A stretch of DNA of 64,000 bases from Anodontia alba (Eukaryota; Mollusca; Bivalvia; Lucinida; Lucinidae): contig OZ024830.1 in the NCBI GenBank assembly GCA_964016985.1, positions 61,024,550 to 61,088,549 of the forward strand, in the 5' to 3' direction. The position numbers were made by a program, and so were the translations under genes. Positions 23,441-34,959 of the stretch are shown here, piece by piece. Every line of letters begins with the position of its first letter. The stretch's first letter is position 1. The notes under the pieces were generated by a model. The model had not been told where the DNA came from and did no database searches. It saw only the letters and a list, made by a program, of their open reading frames with translations.

Positions 23441-23936
23441 ACCAGGTTTAAGTCCCTCAATAGCTGTGCTGTTGACCAATCCAAGGTTCTATTTTTGTTC
23501 CATTTGTTTGATCTGTTGTTGATGAAGTGCCATTTTTGTGATGTTGTTTCAACCATTCAGCCATCATCTGGTGCCTTGTTTCATGGTTGTGGCCTTTCCT
23601 GCCTACCGGGTATTTCATATTTAGTTTTTCTTTGACATTAATTGGGCTGCAGCAAGCAAAACAGTGCCTTCAAACGTAACAAAATGCACAGATTCAGATC
23701 ATTCTGGGCATGCTCAAAGTATCATCTGGGCATTTGCTTTCTATTCATACAATCTGTAGTATCCAATGATTCTGTTAGCGGACAGGGAAGGCCCTGATCA
23801 GACCGCGGAAGTGCACCCTGATCTGGGCTTTCTCTGTCCACATATACACAAACACACGTTTTCACATGGCATGGCCCAATTTATGGAGATGCCTCAAGAC
23901 CAAACTGCAGATGTACAGTGTTCTCAGAGATTACAG

Positions 23937-24153
23937 TTAACCCTTAAAGTGCCAAGCAAAATTTGTAGCAGACGACATTCAAATTTGTTTTGTTTTGTTT
24001 TTTCAGAGAAAACAAGTCTTGACATTTCATGTGAATCATCTGCCAAGCAGACAATTCACACAAAATCTCAAGACTTGTTTACTCTGAAAAATAAAAACAA
24101 ATGAAAAAATAATTGTCATCTGCTGCAGTTGTGATTGGCGCTTTAAGGGTTAA
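23937..24153. mobile_element. MITE family K, copy 1
   Basis: TTAACCCTTAAAGTGCCAAG ... GATTGGCGCTTTAAGGGTTA; central hairpin CAAGTCTTGACATTTCATGT and its complement. Confidence 0.82.
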
Positions 24154-24179
24154 GTTATAAAAGCATACCAGATACTCTG

Positions 24180-24433
24180 GGTCATTTTGTATCATCTCCC
24201 AGAGAAAGGGAGAAGAGAGATAGAAGAGATAATAGAGGAGATGAAAGAGACAAAGGAAAATGAATGAAAGTGAAGAAACAGAATAAAAACATTCCCCCCC
24301 CCCCCCCCTCTACCCTTACCTGCTGCAAGGAGAGCAGGCCTTGCCCAACCCTCAGAGGCCCAACTGTAAGCCAATATCATTTGGACACCCTGGCAATGTA
24401 AGATACATGACACCTTTGCCTCACCCAATCACC
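24180..24433 (+). mobile_element. SINE-like family A, 5'-truncated
   Basis: GGGTCATTTTGTATCATCTC to CACCCAATCACCCCC; holds a run of about 15 C and an extra 15-base insert. Confidence 0.75.
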
Positions 24434-24743
24434 CCCAAATAGTTGATTGTATAACAACACAGGAAAAAAATATATTTTTTTTTTTTTTTTTTTTTTTTTT
24501 AAATGTATATGTAGATACAGCACAGAGTTTGTGTAAATGACAACTCAGACAATAGTTCAGTCAGACATTTTCTTGTTTTTATGATCCTCAGTAGACTAAG
24601 GGCAGAAAAAGAAATAAGAAACAAATATAAATTTTGTCAAATATACAAAATTTATTGTTTTGTAACTTTTTTACAAAAAAATATAAGCACTTTATATAAA
24701 AGCTAAGATCTTTATGAACAATTCTAATGTTTGATAAAATAAA

Positions 24744-24901
24744 GCCATAGCTCCAGATACGGTGAATAGTCACAAGATTATTAATATTATTTTTAACATA
24801 TCTCAGGTCGTTCCAATAAGTACCCATGATATGTTTCAATGCAAAAATAAAAAATATCCTAAATTATTGTCACAAATATGGCCGTATCTGGAGCTATGTG
24901 A
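24744..24901. mobile_element. Family E-related fold-back
   Basis: CATAGCTCCAGATACGG at the left matches CCGTATCTGGAGCTATG at the right. Confidence 0.6.
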
Positions 24902-24917
24902 AGCTAAACAGGTACTC

Positions 24918-25582
24918 TGGAACCTCTTTATAACACCATTCAATACAGCGTGGTTTTGGATGTCAGATGGCTTAAAGGTGGGCCAAAAAAATATTGAACC
25001 CAAACAAAAATATATAGATTATATAGAAAAATGACCATTTATGGTCATTTTTCTATATAATCTATATTTTTTATATATAAGATGGTTAAAGATGGATCCT
25101 AAAATGTATGTATCAAAAAAAATATGGATTATATAGAAAATTACCCATTTATGGTCACTTTTTCATGTCATCTATACATTTTTGTTCGGATATAAGAAGT
25201 TTAAATGATGGACCCAAAAATGTTTTATCCAAACAAAAATATATAGACTATATATAAGAAAAATGACCATTTATGATTATTTTTCTACATAATCTATACA
25301 TTTTTGTTTTGGATATAAGCTGGTTTAAAGATGGACCCAAAAATGTTGTTTATGGTCATTTTTTCTATACAGTCTTCACATTTTTGTTTTGGATATAAGA
25401 TGGTTTAAGCCTGGTATTGTTTCCGAACAAAAAATATACAGATTATATAGAAAACAATGATCATTTTTACCTATATATTTCTATTTGGATACATTACTCT
25501 TTGGATGCAACATGGTTGTCAAATTAACATTTAAACACAGTTTTTGCTTTTGATCCTGGCATTGGTGTTATAAAGAGGTTGT
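24918..25582. mobile_element. MITE family L with internal tandem expansion
   Basis: Ends AACCTCTTTATAACACCAT / TTGGTGTTATAAAGAGGTT. Inside, a unit containing AATGACCATTTATGGTCATT, a perfect palindrome, and GGATATAAGATGGTTTAA recurs about five times. Compact copies at 35815, 43700 and 46010. Confidence 0.78.
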
Positions 25583-26250
25583 GGGGTACCTGCTAAATGC
25601 CTGTACTATAGGTGAACAAAGCTGTCAATATTTATCACATAACAAAATAGCACAACCAAAATCTCATATTTTTGAAATTAGAGCTGTAAAAATATAATTA
25701 ATTTGCACACTATGCAAATTTGTTTCCCTATTTATCAAAATTGTAAAATACTTTATATATGTATTTGTAAATATATATCCCTACAGATATGCATTTATGT
25801 GGTTACCCTTAGGCCTGAAAGACCTGTAACCAAACATACATATAACCAAACATATGTATAACCAAACATTTCATTTAAAGGGTCTGGATACACTTGGCAG
25901 ATGTTCTGCCATTTTTCACAAGGGAGTCAACTTTTGTGACTTCTTGTTTGCTTTCCTGTACATCTAGTCCTGTCTGAAAAGAGGTCAACTCTAACAGGAA
26001 AGAATTTGCTCCCAAAATGATCTTATTTTAGAAGGAAGCAAAAACAATTTACCTGAGCTGTCTGCCTTGGAAGTGTATCAGTTCCCCTTGAAAAAAAATT
26101 GAAGTGCTTCTTTGAACAGAAAGTAATATTATAATTATCACTTTTCAGTGTGGAAAACAACTATGTCCCTAACTCAAACAAATGACTACCAAATCAGCTT
26201 GTACATTCTGTGATACATATAGACCCTGAGAATACAGCACCTAAATGATG
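25583..26250. other. Family M MITE remnant in AT-rich DNA
   Basis: 25880-26090 has GGTCTGGATACACTTGGCAG, CTTTTGTGACTTCTTGTTTG and GTGTATCAGTTCCCCTTGA, as in the family M copies at 46556 and 62110. Nothing else is seen. Confidence 0.5.
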
Positions 26251-26254
26251 GTCA

Positions 26255-26400
26255 ATATAAGGATCAAACATGATTTTTCATGCATTAACATTCGCCAGGT
26301 CCCGTGGGAGGTGTTGAAAACCTAGGCCGAAGGCCACAGTTTTCAACACCTCCCAAGGGACCTGGCGAATGTTGATGCATTGAAAAACCATGTTCGATCA
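26255..26400. repeat. Long hairpin, arms about 42-60 bases
   Basis: GCATTAACATTCGCCAGGTC...GGTGTTGAAAAC is mirrored by GTTTTCAACACC...ACCTGGCGAATGTTGATGCA around a 17-base loop with CTAGGCCGAAGGCC. Confidence 0.85.
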
Positions 26401-27398
26401 CTATTATTGCATAAAAACTGAAAACATTTGCTACATTTCGCATTATTTCTTGCACTATTTTGTTTCGCCTTTTCACCAATGTCTCGTGAACGTTATTTCC
26501 ACAAACTATGCTCGTTCTAGGGCCGGGCAGTACACATCTCGTAATGGTACGATTATATTGAAAGTTGCATAGCCTTGCATTAACAGCGCGTGAACTGCCT
26601 TGTTAATACACGGCTTTTCGCCAATTAATGCACATCTGTTAATAATGAGTGGCACTGCTTTTTATGCAATAATTCTGTTTTGCCACTCAAGCACCTTTAC
26701 TTTTTTAATTACACAGGCAGCTAAACAGACTTGTTCAATTCGTTGGGTAAATATGGTAAAGAGCTGAAGTGTCCAAATATTTAGAATAATTATATTATGT
26801 TGATGTACAGGCTGGTTAGGGACTTCACTGTTTGCAAAATGTTAATTTTCTCACAGGAGACTTTATATACAAGAAGAAAATATGAAAAAGAGATATGCAA
26901 CAGATAAAAATTTCTGTGCATTTTGTCTGTTAAATATGTAGGCTCTCATATTTATGATGACAATAATGGCAAGACATGAATTGTACCGAAACAACTCTGC
27001 TTTTCTTTGTTGTCTATAATATTATACATTATCTACCCTGAACAGAGTGAGATTCCATATTTTATTTATACAAATATTAAGTGAAATACAAGTAATCCAT
27101 ACTGTAACACAATCATAACAAGCAGGCAATGCCACTCACAAACTCACTATTGAACTGGGAGGTGGAACATACTATGAAATCACAATTCCTCCACATATAT
27201 TCAGTGATCCCATAAAGTATGCAGCCCTTCACACAAACAACTTTACAAAACTGTAACAAACCTCAGTATACTTACAAGAATATATACACATCACACACAG
27301 TACACTTTTAAACATACTCTCTTACCAACAGATCAAAAACCATTGAAGCAGAACAGAGATTCAAAACTAACATTAACTGTGACAACAAGGAAAAACAG
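26401..27398. other. No gene seen
   Basis: AT-rich; ATGGTAAAGAGCTGAAGTGTCC at about 26754 is a family J end without a partner. Confidence 0.4.
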
Positions 27399-27740
27399 AT
27401 TACTGCTTGATTTGAAAAGGTCTATGAAACACTTAAAATATTATGCTGAATTTGAACACACATTTGTACAGTCCAGAACTTCAATCAATGTAAAAACAAT
27501 AGGCATTTTTCATTAAAATCTGAAAATTACTTATTTTTGATAATACCATATTTACCCTAAATATAAAACATATTACTGCTTGATTTGAAAATGTCTATGA
27601 AACACTTAAAATATGCTGAATTTGAACACAAATTTGTACTGTCGTGAGCTTGAATCAACGTAAAATTTATATGCATTTTCATTAAAATCTGAAAATTAAT
27701 TATTTTTGATAATACCATATTTACCCTAAATATTTGGACA
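27399..27740. repeat. ~173-bp tandem duplication
   Basis: TTACTGCTTGATTTGAAAA, TCTATGAAACACTTAAAATA and ATAATACCATATTTACCC recur at an offset of 173. Confidence 0.8.
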
Positions 27741-28165
27741 GACATGTCTAAGCAAATGGTGTAAACCCAGATCAGATGCCACAGTATGCTGCATCTGATC
27801 AGTGTTTACACTGTTTGCCACTAATCCAGGGCCCAGTTGTTCAAAGCTAACGACATCGTAAGTTAACGATTCATTAAAGTTTACATCGAGTGATACGCAA
27901 ATATGCTGAAATTTTTTGCTGAAAAAATGTGAGAAGCTTTTGCAGTGCAAAAGCTACTCACATTTTTTCAGCAAAAAATATCAGAATATTGTATATTGAA
28001 TCTGCTAAAACAGTTAACGAAATGACCCTTAATGAGCTCGTTAAGCTAACGATGCTTTGAACAACTGTTTTCAGAAGTATCCACTTTTAGCAGACTTGAG
28101 TTGTTCAAGTTTTAGGACAAGAATAGTAAGGAGTTAAGATGTCTAAAATTTAGGGTAAATATGAT
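27713..28165. mobile_element. MITE family J with MITE family D inserted (27832-28065)
   Basis: J ends ACCATATTTACCCTAAATAT / AATTTAGGGTAAATATGATG. The inserted D copy has CCCAGTTGTTCAAAGCTAAC and AGCTAACGATGCTTTGAACA at its ends and the GCTTTTGCAGTGCAAAAGC hairpin. Confidence 0.78.
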
Positions 28166-28277
28166 GATTACTGAAAATGAATGTTCCTCAAGTAAATTGT
28201 AATTGCCTTTCTCCATATACTGATGACCAGCTACTTCTTTTTCTTGTGCTTTTCCAAATTTTAATACTGCAAATATA

Positions 28278-28613
28278 CAGTCGACTCTCGTTATCTCGAA
28301 TTCCAAGGGACTCACTGAAACACTTCGAGATATCCATACCTCGACATATCAGAGTTGAGAGAGTGAGGAAAACAATGAATTGAACAACCACATTTAACAA
28401 ATGAATACGTAATTTGACTCCTAAAGTTAGAAATATATATATAAAATAATGTTGAAAAGAGGAGAAATTGCTCCTTAGGAGCAATTTCTCCTCTTTTCCA
28501 CATTATTTTGTTATCTGTTGTCATAGTTTCATGTTAAAACAGGGATCAGATTTTCACTTCGAGATAAGCGGTAATTCGAAATAAGCGAGTTCGAGATAAC
28601 AAGGTTCAACTGT
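28278..28613. mobile_element. pogo/Tigger-like MITE
   Basis: Left CAGTCGACTCTCGTTATCTC, right end GTTCGAGATAACAAGGTTCA then ACTG, with TA on both sides. Inside, 28450-28501 is a perfect hairpin (AGAGGAGAAATTGCTCC and its complement). Confidence 0.75.
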
Positions 28614-28849
28614 ATTATAAATTATGCAATCCCAGCTACCTGTAAAAGTTGTCTGCGTAACAAGCTGTGCCTGAAAAGCAGACATGAAGAAAACAAGAGT
28701 GGTCTAGCGTACATACAAGTTCTTTAGATGTTTCCTAACTCAAACTATCTTGGGAATGTTCCTGACAAGACTGTTTATGTGTAGGTGTTGATGTGTCCCT
28801 TTTCTGTTTGCATTTTCCAACAACATCATACCTCCATATAACAGGAGAC

Positions 28850-29345
28850 TTGTTAAGGAGGAGTATTTGGTGATAATTATGGGATAATTTTTCTGATTTC
28901 TCCATAAAAAACATATGTTGTGGGTACTCATTAAAAGTGCCTCACTGAGGCACTTCTAATGAGTACATACATGCCATAAGCTCTTGGCAGAAATCTGTGA
29001 GATCAGGCTAATTTTTAGGGGAGATTTGACAAAATTCTGTGAGATTTTCATAAAAACCACTTTCAAGCTCACAGAAATAAGTTTAAAGCCTTTATTTTGA
29101 TGAATTAAGCATATCAAAAGTATAATGTTGTGTAATTTATAATTAGTTCTTCATAAAATATTTTTTAGAGGGTCTGAAAATTCTGTGAGATTTGAAATTC
29201 TTATGGGAAATGGGTTGCAAAATAGCCAAATTCTGTGAGATTTTGTCTCACAGTGTGAGGTATGGCATGTATGTGAGTACCCAAAACATATGTTTTTATG
29301 GAGAACTGGAGAAAATTATCCCAGAATTATCACCAAATACTCCTC
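28850..29345. mobile_element. MITE family E with a second element inserted (28965-29275)
   Basis: E ends GAGGAGTATTTGGTGATAAT / ATTATCACCAAATACTCCTC. The insert is bounded by ATACATGCCATA / TATGGCATGTAT, splits the E hairpin at GAGTAC and carries repeated TCTGTGAGAT motifs. Confidence 0.75.
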
Positions 29346-29749
29346 CTTAAGAAGTCCCCTGAGATAAGGCATTTTTTTTTCAACCAAAATTTGTTCGTAT
29401 GCTTTCTTATTTCTCCATAAAACATGTTGTAGTACTCATTAGAAGCACTTCAGCTTCGTGGAGAAACAAGAAAAATATTTGACCTGCTACCCCCTTTTAT
29501 CTGCAGCTATGAATATTACTTGTAACATATGTTCTACTTCAATGATCTGAGAATAAACACTTCACTGGAAGCAGTGTCCCTACAGTGGGAAAACTTCCGT
29601 ACTTCATGAGGATTTTTTCAGGTACTGATTTGTAAGTTTCCTGGCCCCTCCTTCTTAGACTTTGAAACAGAAGCCTTCACCTGAAATCAATATATAATAT
29701 ATTCTAAATTATAAAAATATTTATAAAAATATTTCGCAGACACTGCATA

Positions 29750-30029
29750 ATACCCTGCCACTATGCAATAACAGAACAAGAAGTGAAGATGGTTATCTTT
29801 GGTATTGAGAAGGAACCATTTGTTGTTGGTAAGCAAGGGCAGAAACTCAGTCAAAACTTAATGAATTTTGCCTATAAACAAGTCCAAACCATTCACCCCT
29901 CATATATAACTACCTCATATATAACTCAAACACTATTCTACTTTAGAAAGTGGAAACCAAGCACTGATGGATAGACGGACACTTGAAAGGGAAAACATAA
30001 TACCCCTACACTATTGTGTGGCAGGGTAT
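29750..30029. mobile_element. MITE family N
   Basis: ATACCCTGCCACTATGCAAT ... CACTATTGTGTGGCAGGGTA; no ORF. Confidence 0.72.
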
Positions 30030-30337
30030 CAAAATACCCATGAACATTCAGAAGGCTATGTACCATTCTAAATTACAGTAGACAACATTTTAAAATATTT
30101 TTCAGAGAAAATAAGGATAGTCAAAATATGCCAGTCACCATCATCATCATTTTATTTAACATATCTCCTGCTGTTGTGACTGCTACTTTTAGGTGAACTC
30201 TCTGCATGCTGGGTAACTTTGCATGCTTTTTTGTCATTTGTGGATTGATTTTTTTTTAAATTAATGTTTTAAAAAAAAATCTTTCAGGAATACCATCAGA
30301 CTGTCAAACAATTTTGATCCAGATCATGTTTGCAAAG

Positions 30338-30615
30338 CATTATGAAAACACGCCTATTAAAATATACTGAAAATTTTACTATCAAAAAATGAAAATTTTC
30401 AAATAAAAAGTTCTGATATTTTTCATATTTCTGCTCGAAACATAGATTGTGGGTACTTGTTAGAACCGCCTCAACGAGGCGGTTCAAACGAGTACCCACA
30501 ATCTATGCTTTTGAGCAGAAATAAGGAAAATAATGTATACCCCTGTAAATCCCAGTTTTACTATATAAAAGTGGGGTTTAAGGGGATCAAAATTATATAG
30601 GCATGTTTTCGTGAT
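30338..30615. mobile_element. MITE family B, copy 3
   Basis: CATTATGAAAACACGCCTAT ... ATAGGCATGTTTTCGTGATG; core stem AGAACCGCCTCAACGAGGCG. Confidence 0.82.
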
Positions 30616-31205
30616 GGTTATCAGCAGATGACAAAAGTCGCCACTAGTGGGTAAAAAAGTTAATTACAAAACATCACACATCTTGGGAAGTAATCATTTT
30701 GCAAAAGGAGGCAATTAAATTGTCTCTTTTTATAAAACTGGTCACATTCATTGGCAATATTCATAATTATTCTGACAACTTAACTTCTTACTATGCCTAT
30801 TCCAAAATTTGAACAAATTCAATAGAACTATCTGATGATGTGCCAGAAATGCTGGTGCAGATCTAGAACAAACTACTCTGTTGGGGTTTACACTGTTTGT
30901 TCAGAACTGTCTGAGCATTTAGGGGTAAATATATTATTTTATTTTATTGTAAGCAGTGAAATCAATGTATATACAAAATGATTCCAGAGTACATCCTACT
31001 GAGAAGAGAGGCTAATATTTCCATGTTGAAGTTACTTCTCTTTGAAGATGTGTCCATTCTTTTTAAAATGTACCAGATGAATGGCAAGAAAAGCAGACTC
31101 TGATCAAACTGCTCATTTTAAAGTAGTTTGATCAGGGTCTATACTATTTGCTCAGGCATGTCTGTGCCACACATTTTGGATAAACATATTACATTTTACA
31201 AAAAA
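30616..31205. other. No gene; weak core-hairpin copies
   Basis: A diverged core hairpin at about 31095-31150 (TGATCAAACTGCTCATTTTA). Nothing else is seen. Confidence 0.4.
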
Positions 31206-31575
31206 TGTCAAGCCGCAACACATTGTCACCATCAGATCCAATGAGCTACCTGCGCGGCTTGGCATCGAAGATCTGGACCTCATTCTGAAGGAGAGGCTCC
31301 ACAAGTATGGACATATGGAACGCGCCAATGGTGCAGTCAGGACAGCTTTTGACATACAGGTAGATGGAAAGCGTGGGCCTGGGAGGCCCAAGAGGACATG
31401 GAAGCAGCTGACAGAGAGGGACTGCAGAGAGTGGAAGCTCTCGGCTCTCGACCCTCATGATAGATATACCTGGAGATCTGGCGTGAGATCTGCCATGCGC
31501 GCAGCAAGCAACCTGCCCCTGTACCTGCATGTTAATAAAAAAATCCGATGATAATGATGATGATGATTCTACAGT
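31206..31575 (+). mobile_element. LINE 3' end (5'-truncated ORF2 C-terminus)
   Basis: Open frame LGIEDLDLILKERLHKYGHM ... VDGKRGPGRPKRTWKQLTER ... DRYTWRSGVRSAM, stop at about 31549. This is the (L)RW-GH ... G-R-GRPK-TW ... D-DR-WR block at the C-terminus of many LINE reverse transcriptases. It ends in a GAT-rich tail (GATGATAATGATGATGATGA), as RTE-like LINEs do. 5'-truncated, so inactive. Confidence 0.82.
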
Positions 31576-31587
31576 GTAGGGAAAACA

Positions 31588-34531
31588 AGAGGACCATGAT
31601 GGTCCTATATCGCTCACCTGAGCAAACAGATTTGCATAATTACTGTTGAAGATTCAGCCAAGTTCACTGCTCTAAGATTTATGTATAAATTTTATAGCCC
31701 TGCCCCCCTCCCCCCAACACACAAGGCCATGTTTTTTCTTTTTAACACATCATGACTTGACTTAATCTTGAAAGAAGGTTACCAAATGAACATGTCTGCC
31801 AAGTTATTTTGAAACTGGTCCAGTGGTTTCTGACAAAAAGATTTTTAAAGTGTTTTATATCGCTATAACGCCCTACCCACTAACGGCCATTTTTTTTTTT
31901 TTTTTTTTTTGACGAATCATGACAGCTTGAACAAACTTGGTAGAGGGAAACCAAAGGAACATTCCTGCCAAGTTAAATTGAAATCAGTTCAGTGGTTTCT
32001 GACAAGAAGATTTTAAAATTTTCTATTTAGATCTATAGGGAAAATAAGCCCCACCCCCTAGCAGCCATGTTTTTTGACAAATCAGGATTGCTTGAACATT
32101 CTTGGTAGAGGGTTACTAAAGCATTATTTAAATCAGTCAGGAGGTATTTGACAAGAAGAATTTTAAAGTTTTCTATACAGATATATATGGAAAATAAGCC
32201 CCGCCCCCTGGGGGCCATGCTTTTTGACGTCTCATGAAGGCTTGAACAATCTTGGTAGAGGGTCACCAAAACAATATTCCTTCCAAGTTACATTGAACTC
32301 GGTCCAACGGTTTCTTAAAAGAAGATTTTTAATTTTTTTATATAGATATATAGGGAAAATAAGCCCCGCCCCGCTCCCTAGCGGCCAAGTTTTTTGACGA
32401 ATCACGATTACTTGAACAATCTTGGTACAGGGTCACCATGGAAACATATTTGCCAAGTTATAATGAAATTGGTCCAGTGGTTTCTGACAAGAAGATTTTT
32501 CAAGTTTTCTATAAAGATATATAGGGAAAATAAGCCCCACCCCCTGGCGGCCATGTTTTTTGACAAATCCAAATGGCTTGAACAATCTTGGTACAGAATC
32601 ACCAAAGGAATACTTCTGCAAAATTATATAGCAATTGGTCAAGTGGTTTCTGACAAGAAGATTTTTTAAGTTTTCTATATAGATATATAGGGAAAATGAG
32701 CCCTGCCCCCTGGCGGCCATGTTTTTTGACAAATCCAAATGGCTTGAACAATCTTGGTAGAGAGTCACCAAAGGAACATTTCTGCAAAATTATATGGAAA
32801 TTGGTCCAGTTGTTTCTGACAAGAAGATTTTTTAAGTTTTCTATATAGATATATAAGAAAATAAGCCCCGCCCCCTGGCGGCCATGTTTTTGACAAATCC
32901 AAATGGCTTGAACAATCTTGGTAGAGGATCACCAAAGAAACATTTCTACAAAATTATATTGAAATCAGTCCAGTGGTTTCTGACAAGAAGATTTTTGAAG
33001 TTTTCTATATAGATATATAGGGAAAATAAGCCCCGCCCCCTGGCGGCCATGTTTTTTGATGAATCCAAATGGCTTGAACAACCTTGGTAGAGGATCACCC
33101 AAGGAACATTTCTGCAAAAGTATATGGAAATCGGTCCAGTGGTTTCTGACAAGAAGATTTTTTAAGTTTTCTATATAGATATATTGGGAAAATAAGCCCC
33201 ACCCCCTGGCGGCCATGTTTTTTGACGAATCCAAATGGCTTGAACAATCTTAGTAGAGAATCACCAAAGAAACATTTCTGCAAAATTATATTGAAATCGG
33301 TCCTGTGGTTTCTGACAAGAAGATTTTTCAAGTTTTCTATATAGATATATAGGGAAAATAAGCCCCGCCCCCTGGCGGTCATGTTTTTTGACGAATCCAA
33401 ATGGCTTGAACAATCTTGGTAAAGGATCACCAAAGGAACATTCCTGCAAAATAATATGGAAATCGGTCCAGTGGTTTCTGACAAGAAGATTTTTTGACGA
33501 ATCCAAATGGCTTGAACAACCTTGGTAGAGGATCACAAAAGGAACATTTCTGCAAAATTATATGGAAATCGGTCCAGTGGTTTCTGACAAGAAGATTTTT
33601 AAAGTTTTCTACATAGATATATAGGGAAAATAAGCCCCGCCCCCTGGTGGCCATGTTTTTTGACGAATCCAAATGGCTTGAACAACCTTGGTAGAGGATC
33701 ACCAAACGAACATTTCTGCAAAAGTATATGGAGATCGGTCCAGTGTTTTCTGACAAGAAGATTTCTAAAGTTTTCTATATAGATATATAGGGAAAATAAG
33801 CCCCGCCCCCTGGCAGCCATGTTTTTTGACGAATCCAAATGGCTTGAACAACCTTGGTAGACGATCACCAAAGGAACATTCCTGCAAAATTATATGGAAA
33901 TCGGTCCAGTAGTTTCTGACAAGAAGATTTTTAAAGTTTTCTACATAGACATATAGGGAAAATAAGCCCCGCCCCCTGGCGGCCATGTTTTTTGACGAAT
34001 CCAAATGGCTTGAACAATCTTGGTAGAGGATCACCAAAGGAACATTTCTGCAAAATTATATTGAAATCGGTCCAGTGGTTTCTGACAAGAAGATTTTTAA
34101 AGTTTTCTATATAGATAATATAGGGAAAATAAGCCCCGCCCCCTGGCGGCCATGTTTTTTGACGAATCCAAATGGCTTGAACAATCTTGGTAGAGGGTCA
34201 CCAAAGGAACATTTCTGCAAAATTATATGGAAATCGGTCCAATGGTTTCTAACAAGAAGATTTTCTAAGTTTTTAGTTAAAAAATCTATTTTTAGCTCCT
34301 GTGACCTAGATATGCAATGGACCGCAACCATTTGAACAACTTTGAAAGAGGACCAACCAAGGATCATTCCTGTGAAGTTTGGATCATCATACAAATTCCA
34401 ATTAGTGGTTTAGGAGGAGATGTTGTTTAAAGATTGTGGACGGACGAACGACGACGACGACAAAGATGACGCCGACGACGGACGGTGAGTGATCACAATA
34501 CCTCACCTTGAGCCTTCGGCTAAGGTGAGCT
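31588..34531. mobile_element. Satellite-bearing element 1 (shell plus ~170-bp array)
   Basis: Starts AACAAGAGGACCATGATGGT then ATATCGCTCACCTGAG. Ends in GACGACGACG-rich DNA and a hairpin CTCACCTTGAGCC / GGCTAAGGTGAG. Between them about 14 units of ~165-170 bases (GGTCCAGTGGTTTCTGACAA, AAAATAAGCCCCGCCCCCTG, GAATCCAAATGGCTTGAACA). The minus strand gives spurious long ORFs because the units lack stops in one frame. Confidence 0.85.
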
Positions 34532-34587
34532 AAAAAGCAAATACTGTTATCAGACTGCAAACGTCTTCAGATATCTGACCTGTAAGT

Positions 34588-34593
34588 TTTATT
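34588..34593 (-). promoter_or_regulatory. Possible poly(A) signal of gene 1
   Basis: AATAAA on the minus strand, about 250 bases after the stop codon. It is the first such hexamer I noticed downstream, in AT-rich DNA where chance hits are common. Confidence 0.3.
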
Positions 34594-34840
34594 TAACCTT
34601 TACCACTCTGGACTAATTCAGCAAATGACACATTGATATTTTTCATATTTTTTCTCAGAAAACAGATTAACCATGATATGGAAACAATTTGCATGGTGTC
34701 ATATCCTGTTTTCTTGAAAAAAAATAAGAGACATATTTCAATGTGTCATTTGCTGAAAGTTTTACCCAGCATGCTAAGCATTAAATATAATAATACAAAC
34801 CTTCATATATACGATCACCACCTAGCTACAAGACACGGTT

Positions 34841-34959
34841 TTAACTTTTTGGTTCGTATAAAAAGACGTCATCATGACCTGAACTGTCCCTCACTGAATC
34901 AGATTCATGCATTTTTGGTGCGTTGTCGTATTGGTTGCCATACATAGCATTATAATCAA
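34841..34959 (-). CDS. Gene 1 last coding exon: cytoplasmic tail
   Basis: The acceptor is TCATTTCAG. Two bases complete a Val codon, then DYNAMYGNQYDNAPKMHESD leads to a C-terminal FLYEPKS and TAA at 34841-34843. The reading frame was fixed by the phase-1 donor of the previous exon; the other two frames meet stops at once. The tail is acidic and has three closely spaced tyrosines (Y-N-A-M-Y-G-N-Q-Y) that could be phosphorylated or bind adaptors; this is inference only. No PDZ-type C-terminus is obvious. Confidence 0.75.

Noticed and set aside
32033..34394. Long minus-strand ORFs as a repeat protein gene
   Set aside because: They come from a ~168-bp satellite; frames shift between units and no start, splice or coding context supports a gene.
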